A stretch of 17,701 nt of DNA from JABIBT01 sp964471565 (lineage in GTDB: Archaea > Nanobdellota > Nanobdellia > SCGC-AAA011-G17 > PNOQ01), in the NCBI GenBank assembly GCA_964471565.1, contig CAYYFK010000013.1, positions 1 through 17,701 on the forward strand. The letters run 5' to 3'. Shown in pieces: positions 1-7,545 of the stretch. Position numbers and translations under genes: made by a program. Positions within the stretch are counted from its first letter, which is position 1, and every line of letters starts with the position of its first letter. Under the pieces are notes generated by a model. The model had not been told where the DNA came from, did not search any database, and saw only the letters and a list, made by a program, of their open reading frames with translations.

Positions 1-7
1 AAAAAAA
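1..7 (-). terminator. oligo-T terminator of tRNA-Ser
   Basis: Seven T residues on the minus strand start directly after the tRNA discriminator base. Archaeal RNA polymerase ends transcripts at such T runs, so this is a likely terminator. The run touches the window edge and may be longer. Confidence 0.55.
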
Positions 8-88
8 CGCCGGGACTGGGATTTGAACCCAGATGCCCGAAGGCCCGGTTTTCGAGACCAGTGCAATACCAGATTATGCGATCCCGGC
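8..88 (-). tRNA. tRNA-Ser (anticodon CGA)
   Basis: Read on the minus strand, this folds as a complete class II tRNA. The acceptor stem is GCCGGGA/TCCCGGC, all seven pairs matched. The anticodon stem CTGGT/ACCGG encloses the loop CTCGAAA, with anticodon CGA at plus-strand positions 52-54 (reads UCG). The extra arm is a short GCC-TTCG-GGC hairpin, as expected for serine. The T arm is CTGGG/CCCAG around TTCAAAT. The discriminator base is G at position 8, usual for archaeal tRNA-Ser. CCA is not encoded, so a CCA-adding enzyme must complete the end. The D stem is weak (three good pairs). No intron is seen. Confidence 0.96.
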
Positions 89-98
89 ATGACTCAAT

Positions 99-122
99 AA
101 AACCTTCACAACATTTATATAT
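99..122 (+). promoter_or_regulatory. TATA-box promoter for the GT2 gene, sharing a 24-nt block with the aglB promoter
   Basis: The TATA box TTTATATAT occupies 114-122, and its first T is exactly 30 nt before the ATG at 144. Transcription starting about 26 nt after the box centre would begin at or next to the ATG, so the mRNA is probably leaderless; no Shine-Dalgarno sequence precedes the ATG. The 24 nt at 99-122 match 4966-4989 upstream of aglB at 21 of 24 positions, including the stretch AACATTTATATAT without a gap. This suggests a shared regulatory element beyond the TATA box itself. Confidence 0.75.
114..122 (-). promoter_or_regulatory. same TATA box read as tRNA-Ser promoter
   Basis: The box is nearly symmetric: the minus strand reads ATATATAAA. 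Its centre is about 30 nt upstream of the tRNA 5' end at 88, which would place the start of transcription a few bases before the mature tRNA. No better TATA-like sequence at a suitable distance is seen on the minus strand between 89 and 143. Confidence 0.55.
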
Positions 123-143
123 CTTACTCTAATCCCCTCGTTA

Positions 144-1067
144 ATGGATATATCTATCGTAGTTCCGACTTACAATGAAAAGAGGAATGTAACAATTCTA
201 TCAAGAAAACTAAAAGAAATCTTAGATAGGATAACAAAAAAATATGAAATTATCTTTGTAGAGGATGGAAGTAGAGACGGAACTTACCAAGAGTTAAGAG
301 ATCTTCAAAAAGAAGATAAAAAAATCAAAATTATAAAATTCAGAAGAAATTACGGACAAACTCAGGCATTTAGTGCAGGGTTCGATTATGCAAAAGGCAA
401 CATAGTCATAACAATAGATGCAGATCTACAAAACAACCCAGCAGACATACCAAGATTAATAGAAAAAATTGGTCAAGGTTATGATGTAGTATCTGGTTGG
501 AGATTTAAAAGAAAAGATACACTATCAAAACATCTTATTTCTAGATTAGGAAATAAAGTAAGAAATTATTTAGTTGAAGATGGGATTCACGACTCTGGAT
601 GTTCATTAAAAGCATTCAGAAAAGAAGCAGTAAAAGGTTTAAAATTATATGGGGAAACCCATCGATTTATTCCAGCAATTTTAAAATCTAGAGGATTTAG
701 GGTGACAGAGATAAAAGTTCATCACCACCCTAGAAGATTTGGAAAAACAAAGTATGGAATGAAAAGAGTTGTGAATGGTTTCCTAGATGTACTAATAGTA
801 AAATTTTGGAAAGAATACTCGACAAAACCGGTTTATCTCTTCGGAAAATTAGGACTTGCCTCCATGGTACTAGGTTTCCTAGCCGCACTATACAATATAA
901 TTAAATATCAATCGATTCTCCAAGTAGGACCAAGTTTATTATTTGCTGTATTTTCTATAATCATAGGTATTCAGTTTTTTACTTTTGGAATTCTTGCAGA
1001 CATCCTACTAAAAACATACTACAAAGACCAAAAAACATACGAGATAAAAGAGATTTTAGATAAATAA
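144..1067 (+). CDS. Family 2 glycosyltransferase, dolichol-phosphate sugar synthase type (DPM1/GtrB/ArnC-like)
   Basis: 307 aa. The N-terminal GT-A domain opens with IVVPTYNE (5-12), has acidic VEDGS (39-43) and the metal/nucleotide motif DADLQ (92-96), and carries HPRRFGKTKYG (195-205), typical of enzymes that load a sugar from a nucleotide donor onto a polyprenyl phosphate. Two hydrophobic helices follow, about 234-252 and 263-287, anchoring it in the membrane with the active site in the cytosol. The length is usual for this family (about 300-330 aa). The sugar cannot be read from sequence. It is leaderless (TATA 30 nt upstream). Its 3' end overlaps that of the converging asnB-like gene by 12 nt. 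The likely role is making Dol-P-hexose for protein glycosylation, like AglD or AglJ. Confidence 0.88.
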   Translation: MDISIVVPTYNEKRNVTILSRKLKEILDRITKKYEIIFVEDGSRDGTYQELRDLQKEDKKIKIIKFRRNYGQTQAFSAGFDYAKGNIVITIDADLQNNPADIPRLIEKIGQGYDVVSGWRFKRKDTLSKHLISRLGNKVRNYLVEDGIHDSGCSLKAFRKEAVKGLKLYGETHRFIPAILKSRGFRVTEIKVHHHPRRFGKTKYGMKRVVNGFLDVLIVKFWKEYSTKPVYLFGKLGLASMVLGFLAALYNIIKYQSILQVGPSLLFAVFSIIIGIQFFTFGILADILLKTYYKDQKTYEIKEILDK

Positions 1068-2996
1068 ATTATTTATTTTGCCCTTTTTATTAGCAACGTC
1101 TTCTTCAATAAATAACTTATTCCATATCTGGAAATTTAACAAGGACCACATCTGTCTGGCGTAAAATAATTTAGAGTCTTTATAGTTCTTCTTTATTTTT
1201 TCAATAGCATGATTGTTAAAATAACCTTGGCTCTTTATTGTTTTCCCATCCAACAATCCATCAACCATTCCCTTGATATCTTCCTTCTGCAACCATAAAT
1301 CAATAGGAACATAAAATCTCTGTTTTCTTCTTTTTATTATACTACTTGGCAAAATAGGTTGCATAGCTTTTTTCAAAATATATTTATCTCCACCTTTAAT
1401 TTTATTCAATTTCAAACTTGGGGGAATTGTAGAAGAAAATTCCACAAACTTATGATCTAAAAATGGAACTCTTGCTTCAATAGAGTATGGCATAGTGGCT
1501 TTATCAGTTTTCATTAATAAATTTTCTGGCAATGGTTCCTTAACTTCATATTTTAAAATTTGATTCAAGTAATTTGTTTTATCACTATAATGCATCTTAT
1601 TAATTCTATTCATATGGCTAAATAATCTTATTTCAGACAAGGTTTTTGGAGTAAATAATTCCTTTCTTTCTTTATCATTAAATATTCCCATAATCTCAAA
1701 ATAGGCTTTAGCTTTATTATCAATATTTGTAGCATAGTTGCAAAATCTTTTTCTCCCTTCTTTTCCGATATTAGAAGAATATGCAAAGAAATGATTCAGT
1801 ATCTTCTCAGGAACAATCTCAACGCTTTTCGCGCCCAATTGTCTCACCGGTTTAGGAATATATTTCAACTTATTTCTCAACATCAGAAATTTATTCTGCT
1901 CATACCCAGCAAACAACTCATCACCTCCATCTCCAGTTAGAACAACAGTTACATGTTTTTTAGCATTTTCAGATAATAAATATACGGGCAAAGAAGCAGG
2001 ATCTGCCAATGGTTCATCCCCATGCCAAATTATTTTAGGTAAATTTTTCATTAAATTAGATTTTACAATAAACTCCTTATGGTCCGTATCAAACTTTTCA
2101 CTTACTTCTTTAGCATATTTCAATTCATCAACTTCTTCCCCATATCCAAAACCAACAGAAAAAGTTTTTATATCATCAGTAAATTGACTCATTGTCCCAA
2201 CAATAGCACTCGAATCAATCCCTCCACTTAAGTAAACACCTAATGGAACATCACTAATCATTCTTCGTTTTACAGACTCTTGAAATCCTTTTCTAAACGT
2301 ATCAACAAAATATGACTCTGCCCCATTTTTAACATTATAAGAGAGATCCCAATACTTTTCAATTTTCATTTCATTGGATTTCAAGTCATAAGTAAAATAA
2401 TGTCCAGCTAACAATCTTTTTACATCATTCATAATAGTATTTGGTCCAGCAATATATCTATTCGCAATAAATCTATTCAAAGAATCTCTATTGACTTCTT
2501 TCTTGATATCATGAACTAAAATTCCTTTCAACTCTGAAGAAAAGATAAACTTATCATCTTTATTGTAATAATAAAAAGGTTTTATTCCAATCCTATCTCT
2601 CGCTCCAAAAAATATTTTTTTCTTAGGATCATAAATAACAAAGGCGAACTGCCCATTAAATAATTTTAAACAATCTTTCCCATATGCGTCATAAGCATTT
2701 AAAATTACTTCAGTATCTGTATTACTATTAAATCTATATCCTTTTTTCTCTAGTCCTTCACGAATTTCTTTAAAATTAAAAACCTCTCCATTGTGGACAA
2801 TAGTTAAATTATTTTTATTTTGCATAGGTTGTTTTCCATTCTTACTCAAATCAAGAATACTCAACCTCAAATGACCAAAAGTAACTCCCTCCTCTGAAAA
2901 AACTCCTTTATCGTCTGGGCCCCTATGGGCAATCAAATCCATCATCTTCTTAATTAATTTTTTATCTTCAAAATTAAATCCGACTATTCCACACAT
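1056..2996 (-). CDS. asnB: Glutamine-dependent asparagine synthetase / AsnB-type amidotransferase
   Basis: 646 aa. It begins MCGIVGF; Cys2 is the nucleophile of the Ntn glutaminase domain, which shows AHRGPDD (23-29) and HNGEVFN (68-74). The synthetase domain has the ATP-pyrophosphatase loop SGGIDSS (257-263) and TGDGGDELFAGY (354-365). Both halves are intact. Known reaction: glutamine plus ATP gives an amide on an acceptor carboxylate, normally aspartate. Inside polysaccharide loci, relatives such as WbpS amidate uronic acids instead, so the acceptor is open here. The ATG at 2996 is preceded by a TATA box ending 30 nt upstream (3018-3026), and there is no Shine-Dalgarno site. It lies between glycosylation genes and meets the GT2 gene tail to tail with a 12-nt overlap. 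Confidence 0.9.
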   Translation of the reverse strand: MCGIVGFNFEDKKLIKKMMDLIAHRGPDDKGVFSEEGVTFGHLRLSILDLSKNGKQPMQNKNNLTIVHNGEVFNFKEIREGLEKKGYRFNSNTDTEVILNAYDAYGKDCLKLFNGQFAFVIYDPKKKIFFGARDRIGIKPFYYYNKDDKFIFSSELKGILVHDIKKEVNRDSLNRFIANRYIAGPNTIMNDVKRLLAGHYFTYDLKSNEMKIEKYWDLSYNVKNGAESYFVDTFRKGFQESVKRRMISDVPLGVYLSGGIDSSAIVGTMSQFTDDIKTFSVGFGYGEEVDELKYAKEVSEKFDTDHKEFIVKSNLMKNLPKIIWHGDEPLADPASLPVYLLSENAKKHVTVVLTGDGGDELFAGYEQNKFLMLRNKLKYIPKPVRQLGAKSVEIVPEKILNHFFAYSSNIGKEGRKRFCNYATNIDNKAKAYFEIMGIFNDKERKELFTPKTLSEIRLFSHMNRINKMHYSDKTNYLNQILKYEVKEPLPENLLMKTDKATMPYSIEARVPFLDHKFVEFSSTIPPSLKLNKIKGGDKYILKKAMQPILPSSIIKRRKQRFYVPIDLWLQKEDIKGMVDGLLDGKTIKSQGYFNNHAIEKIKKNYKDSKLFYARQMWSLLNFQIWNKLFIEEDVANKKGKINNLFI

Positions 2997-3017
2997 AAAA
3001 ATGAGGACAAGTAGAGA

Positions 3018-3026
3018 ATTTATAAA
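3018..3026 (-). promoter_or_regulatory. TATA box of the asnB-like gene
   Basis: The minus strand reads TTTATAAAT with its first T at 3026, 30 nt before the start codon at 2996. It sits in the 46-nt gap between this gene and the upstream membrane-protein gene, so asnB can be transcribed on its own as a leaderless mRNA. Confidence 0.7.
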
Positions 3027-3042
3027 ACTTATTAATCTTCAA

Positions 3043-4920
3043 TCAAACAACCAACTTCTCAATTTTATAAATAGTATATTTATCATTAGAATAAACTTTA
3101 CCAATATACAGATTAGAAAAAACTCTTCCATTTCCTAAATCTCTTTGAGTAACAATATAATCTGCCTTTCTGTCAACAGAAATACTGTCTCTATTTTCAA
3201 GCACTTCCAAGTAGCTTTCAAGATAGTTGTCAATATCTCTCTGATTATAGCTCCAATTCCTATCAACAAATCCTTTCAAAACTAAGCCATAATCTCTTTC
3301 AGGCATTCTATCCATATAAATATAGTTTAATAATCCAGTATCAATTATATCCTTAGCTCTGTAAACCGTAGTTTCATTTTTTGGAATTTCTTTTGTGTGC
3401 CATTCATTTACCAGCATGCCTTCTGCTTCTTCTTTAGAATAATCTAACATTGCCAAAGTAACAAATGCACGATCTAACAAGTCTTCATTGGTTGAAATTG
3501 TAAATGGCCCTCCGCCAGCCAAGAAAATATCATGCCCAGTATATAAAATTGCATTTTGATTTAATGCTAAGTCATCACTAACAATCACAGAGGTTTCCTT
3601 CACATTTTCATTTAACCACTCATAAACACCTATTTCTCCCTCGTCCATTACAAAAAGAGGACTCATTGTGTTGAAATATTTAACTTGCCAAGCCAAAGAT
3701 AGCAACAATATAATAATAATTAAAGCATAAGTAATTGTTTTTTTATTAAACACTTTTCTAAGCTTCGTTTTATCAAAACTAGATACAATTACATAAAGAA
3801 TACTTAACATCATAAATTCAACAGCAAAGAGAGTAACCCTCATAAAATGATCTGGTTGAGGAGTATATCCAGTAATTAACTGTAAATTTAATCCCATTAT
3901 TCCAGCAAAGAAAAAGGCAACACAAAAGTAAACCCACTCTTTTTTGAAATATTTTCTCAAAATTAAAAATAATATTAAAACAAAGGCCCACAAATAATAA
4001 TCTCCAATAAATCTAAAAAAGTGCCCCATTTCGGTTCCAACACGGGTAACATAATCTAAATAAAAATCAGAGCCCCTAAATCTGAAATAATTTATCCAAT
4101 AAGGTATAGAAAATAAAGTAGCAAAGGCAGAAGTTATAACTAAGTTTTTGAAAACGTTTCTATCCTTAAACAAATAAAATATTCCTAACAACCCAACTGT
4201 AAAAAAGAACACAACAAAATTATAAAAATAAGAATAAAACAAAAAGCTCCATGAAAGCCCATATAATGCCATTTTTTTCAAAGTCAAATCTTTTCTAATA
4301 AGAACCTTCAGCAAGAAAATTATAGCAAGAGCGACAAAGAAAAAAGTTATACTTGGACGAGTAACTCTATCAAAAATCAAAGGAGAGTGTACCACCAAAT
4401 TAGTAAAATCTCTCCCCATCAATCCAAGAATTACTCCAGCCGAACTTTTAGAGATTAAAGAGATTACATAAACTATCATCAAAAGCAAGTCTTTGTAAAT
4501 CATCTGGGTAACAATAGCAATAGAAAAAAAGATAGGATACAATTTATCTTTGAAAACAAATCTCCCAATTTTGTATAATAAAAGAAAAGTAAGAGAAATA
4601 AAAACCATTTTACCAATAATAATTGATAAATTAACTCCTAGTAAAGGTAAAAATAAAAAGAAGAACGGAGAAAAAACAATTGCATTAAACATAGAAATTG
4701 TTCCAATATTAACATCATCATTTTCATAAACAAATGGATCCTCAACTAAGAAGTTTCCATCATAAACTTCTCTTGGACCCGCATTCTGTCCAGTACAATC
4801 GTGATAACCAACAATATTACAAGGGTTATAATTATCCAAAGTAGAATAACCTAAAATGTATGGAACTAAAAAAATAAGTATTAAAACGAACAAAAAAATG
4901 TAATGTTTTTCAATTTTCAT
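3043..4920 (-). CDS. Large polytopic membrane protein, GT-C-like glycosyltransferase candidate
   Basis: 625 aa, not confidently assigned. Residues about 5-24 form a first membrane helix, followed by an outside loop of roughly 50 residues (25-75) that is acidic and holds two Cys and several Asp/Glu. A run of some 10-12 hydrophobic helices continues to about residue 410, and the last ~210 residues are a soluble domain. This layout (acidic first loop, many helices, extracytoplasmic C-terminal domain) is that of GT-C enzymes such as STT3/AglB and AglS, which take sugars from dolichol carriers. No WWDYG motif is present. The soluble part has YEWLNENVKETSVIVSDD, a pattern seen next to the membrane part of many such archaeal proteins. 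The gene is divergent from aglB, 90 nt apart, with its own TATA box. A polymerase or a flippase-like role is also possible. Confidence 0.6.
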   Translation of the reverse strand: MKIEKHYIFLFVLILIFLVPYILGYSTLDNYNPCNIVGYHDCTGQNAGPREVYDGNFLVEDPFVYENDDVNIGTISMFNAIVFSPFFFLFLPLLGVNLSIIIGKMVFISLTFLLLYKIGRFVFKDKLYPIFFSIAIVTQMIYKDLLLMIVYVISLISKSSAGVILGLMGRDFTNLVVHSPLIFDRVTRPSITFFFVALAIIFLLKVLIRKDLTLKKMALYGLSWSFLFYSYFYNFVVFFFTVGLLGIFYLFKDRNVFKNLVITSAFATLFSIPYWINYFRFRGSDFYLDYVTRVGTEMGHFFRFIGDYYLWAFVLILFLILRKYFKKEWVYFCVAFFFAGIMGLNLQLITGYTPQPDHFMRVTLFAVEFMMLSILYVIVSSFDKTKLRKVFNKKTITYALIIIILLLSLAWQVKYFNTMSPLFVMDEGEIGVYEWLNENVKETSVIVSDDLALNQNAILYTGHDIFLAGGGPFTISTNEDLLDRAFVTLAMLDYSKEEAEGMLVNEWHTKEIPKNETTVYRAKDIIDTGLLNYIYMDRMPERDYGLVLKGFVDRNWSYNQRDIDNYLESYLEVLENRDSISVDRKADYIVTQRDLGNGRVFSNLYIGKVYSNDKYTIYKIEKLVV

Positions 4921-4940
4921 GACAAATATGGCATTCTAAT

Positions 4941-4950
4941 TTATTTTAAA
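4941..4950 (-). promoter_or_regulatory. TATA-like box of the 3043-4920 membrane-protein gene
   Basis: The minus strand reads TTTAAAATAA from 4950, 30 nt before the ATG at 4920. It departs more from the common TTTATATA form than the aglB box does, which suggests a weaker promoter. No Shine-Dalgarno sequence is seen between box and ATG. Confidence 0.55.
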
Positions 4951-4965
4951 TAACTTTCTATAACT

Positions 4966-4989
4966 AAAACTTACATAACATTTATATAT
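4966..4989 (+). promoter_or_regulatory. Promoter of the aglB operon, matching the GT2 promoter block
   Basis: The TATA box TTTATATAT lies at 4981-4989, 30 nt before the ATG at 5011, giving a probable leaderless transcript. The 24 nt at 4966-4989 are identical to 99-122 at 21 positions and stand at the same distance from the start codon. The divergent promoter for 4920 lies only about 20 nt away, so the two transcription complexes would be close together. Confidence 0.75.
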
Positions 4990-5010
4990 TCATCTAAAAT
5001 TCTACTTTTA

Positions 5011-7545
5011 ATGGAAGACATAGATATCGGTTACGATACTAAAAAAATAAAGGGGTTCATAAAAAAATATTATATTGTACTACTTTTAATCATCCCTATC
5101 TTCTTTGCAATTTTCTTCAGAGCATATACTTATGATCTTCCAATGACAGACAAGTTAGCAGAAGATTCTATTGAAAGAGGAATAAAAAATCAAATTCAAT
5201 CAGAAATACTGTCGCAAACTCAAGATATTGATCAAAACACATTAGATGTTTTAACAGGTCAAAGATATCAGGCATTTGTCAGTTCAAACCAACAAGCGAT
5301 AGATGATCAAACAGAACAAGTTTCACAGCAATTAAAAAATTATTATAAAGATGACTCTGGTCAAACCTATCTTCTAGCAATAGATCCCTATTATTATTAT
5401 AGACAAACCAAAAATGTTCTAGAGAATGGGCATGTTGGTGATGAGATAAGAGACGGTCAACCATTTAATAATCACATGTATGCACCAAATGGAAAACCAG
5501 TAAGTAACAGCTTTCATCCATTTGCTGGAGCAATACTTCATAAGATAAGTGGAATATTTGGGAATGATTCATTAATGAAAACCATGTTTATACTTCCACT
5601 ACTTTTTGCAGCATTATCTGTTATTCCTGCTTTCTTTATAGCAAGAAAGGTATCTGGAAACCTTGGAGGATTAGTAGCTGCATTTGTACTGGCAATTCAT
5701 CCGGCTTTTTTAGGAAGAACTCCTGCAGGATTCGCGGACACAGACGCATATGGTATTTTCTTTCCACTAGTTTTAATTTGGTTATTTATGGAAACATTCA
5801 CAGCTAAAACTAATAAATCTAGATACATCTTAGGAGCATCAGCTGGATTGCTTACAGGAATATTCGCATTCGCATGGAGTGGATGGTGGTACATGTTTGA
5901 CATTATATTGGCAGGGATGGGTGTTTATTTCATTTATTTATTAATAAAATATCACAAAAATGTATTCAAAAAATTAAAAACAAAGAACTTAATAAAAACA
6001 GGGGCAACATATTTACTATCTTCTGCGTTATTTGTATCCATATTCATGGGCGGATTTAGAGCTTTCTTGAAATTCTTTGAAGCTCCAGCAAGCATCATAT
6101 TCATAAAAGAAGCTGCAAAAAAAACATTGTGGCCAAACGTTTACACAACAGTTGCAGAATTAAACAAAATTTCCTTAAGTAGTGTTGTTTCTCAACTTGG
6201 AGGAAAAGTACTTGTAGCAATCGCTGCTCTTGGCATAATATTTGTACTTCTAAAAAAGAAAAAAATTCAACTAGACATAAAATATGGGATTTTGCTAATA
6301 CTCTGGGCAATTGTCACATTATATACTACAACAAAAGGAGTAAGGTTTGTAATGTTCATGGTTCCAGTATTTGCAATTGGATTAGGAATCTTCTTTGGAA
6401 AAGCACATAGTTTAATTGTAAGTTGGGCATCAAAAGAGCTTGACTTAAGCAAAAAGCTTCTTTCAATAAGTCTTATTTTACTAACGGTAATAAGTTTCAT
6501 ACCACTAACAAAGGCAGCAAATGAAACAGCTGTAAGAGAAGCTCCGTCTATGAACGATGCTTGGTATGACACACTAACAAAAATAGAAAGAGAAACTCCA
6601 GAAGATTCTATTGTAAATTCGTGGTGGGATTTCGGGCACTGGTTCAAGTCTATAGCAGATAGAAAGGTGACTTTTGACGGAGCATCCCAGAATAATCCAC
6701 AAGCACATTGGATGGGCAAGGTATTACTGACAGATAATGAAGAAGAAGCAATTGCAATATTAAGAATGTTAGACTGTGGAGCAAATGATGCTTATGACTT
6801 TTTACTAGAAGAAACAGAAGATCCATTATTAACCAAAGAAATAATAGATAGAATAATTTTAGAAGACGAAAATACAGCAAGAAACACATTAGCAGAACAC
6901 GTTGAAGATCCTTCTAAAATATTAGAAAAAACACACTGTACCCCTCCAGATAATTATTTCATAACCTCTCAAGATATGGTATCAAAATCGGGAGTTTGGG
7001 CACATTTCGGTTCATGGGATTTCAAAAGGGCATTTGCCTATACCACAATAAAATCCAATCAAAAAGAAGAAGCATTAAATATACTGAGGGACAGGCTAGG
7101 ATATTCTCAAGAAGAGGCAGAAAGAACCTATAGGCAATTAAAAGGAATCTCAGAAGAAGATGCAAATCAATGGATTGCTCCTTACCCAGGATATTCAAGT
7201 GTTGGGAGTTGTCAAAACCAAAATAACACTATTTATTGTAGCAATGGATTAATTATCGATCAAAATGAAAAAATCGCCAGAGCACAAACTACTGAAGGAG
7301 AAGAAATAATCCTAGAGTATAGAGACGATGAAAACATCTATCTCCCAGAAGATCCAGTGGCAAATACTGCAGCGGCTTACTTTCCTCACAATTCACAAAT
7401 CATGATGATGAGTCCAGAATTACTAGGAAGTATGTTCACTGAATTATTCTTTTATGAAGGAAAAAACTTAAATAGATTTGAACTGTTCCACCACGAAACT
7501 GGGATGGATGGTTTTAACATATATGTATGGAAAGTAAAATGGTAA
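5011..7545 (+). CDS. aglB: Oligosaccharyltransferase AglB (STT3 family, archaeal)
   Basis: 844 aa, within the usual AglB range. It transfers a dolichol-linked glycan to Asn of N-X-S/T sites outside the cell. Membrane helix 1 is at about 20-37. The first-loop catalytic Asp is D125 in AIDPYYYYR; the second acidic motif is DTD (243-245); the external-loop-5 glutamate motif is TVAE (380-383), with E383 the likely catalytic partner; GVR (443-445) holds the sequon-pocket arginine candidate. The sequon-binding motif appears as WWDFG (538-542), Phe replacing the common Tyr. A DMVSK motif (655-659) stands where the DK/MI-type motif sits. About 12-13 helices reach to residue 500, then a soluble domain. 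Unusual is a polar Q/E/D-rich stretch at about 44-118 between helix 1 and D125. It is leaderless and heads an operon of five genes. Confidence 0.95.
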   Translation: MEDIDIGYDTKKIKGFIKKYYIVLLLIIPIFFAIFFRAYTYDLPMTDKLAEDSIERGIKNQIQSEILSQTQDIDQNTLDVLTGQRYQAFVSSNQQAIDDQTEQVSQQLKNYYKDDSGQTYLLAIDPYYYYRQTKNVLENGHVGDEIRDGQPFNNHMYAPNGKPVSNSFHPFAGAILHKISGIFGNDSLMKTMFILPLLFAALSVIPAFFIARKVSGNLGGLVAAFVLAIHPAFLGRTPAGFADTDAYGIFFPLVLIWLFMETFTAKTNKSRYILGASAGLLTGIFAFAWSGWWYMFDIILAGMGVYFIYLLIKYHKNVFKKLKTKNLIKTGATYLLSSALFVSIFMGGFRAFLKFFEAPASIIFIKEAAKKTLWPNVYTTVAELNKISLSSVVSQLGGKVLVAIAALGIIFVLLKKKKIQLDIKYGILLILWAIVTLYTTTKGVRFVMFMVPVFAIGLGIFFGKAHSLIVSWASKELDLSKKLLSISLILLTVISFIPLTKAANETAVREAPSMNDAWYDTLTKIERETPEDSIVNSWWDFGHWFKSIADRKVTFDGASQNNPQAHWMGKVLLTDNEEEAIAILRMLDCGANDAYDFLLEETEDPLLTKEIIDRIILEDENTARNTLAEHVEDPSKILEKTHCTPPDNYFITSQDMVSKSGVWAHFGSWDFKRAFAYTTIKSNQKEEALNILRDRLGYSQEEAERTYRQLKGISEEDANQWIAPYPGYSSVGSCQNQNNTIYCSNGLIIDQNEKIARAQTTEGEEIILEYRDDENIYLPEDPVANTAAAYFPHNSQIMMMSPELLGSMFTELFFYEGKNLNRFELFHHETGMDGFNIYVWKVKW

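Noticed and set aside
6267..6719. A 150-codon open frame on the minus strand inside aglB
   Set aside because: It lies entirely opposite a strongly conserved AglB region that includes the WWDFG motif, and has no family motif of its own, no TATA box at the usual distance and no Shine-Dalgarno site. It is a shadow of the real gene.
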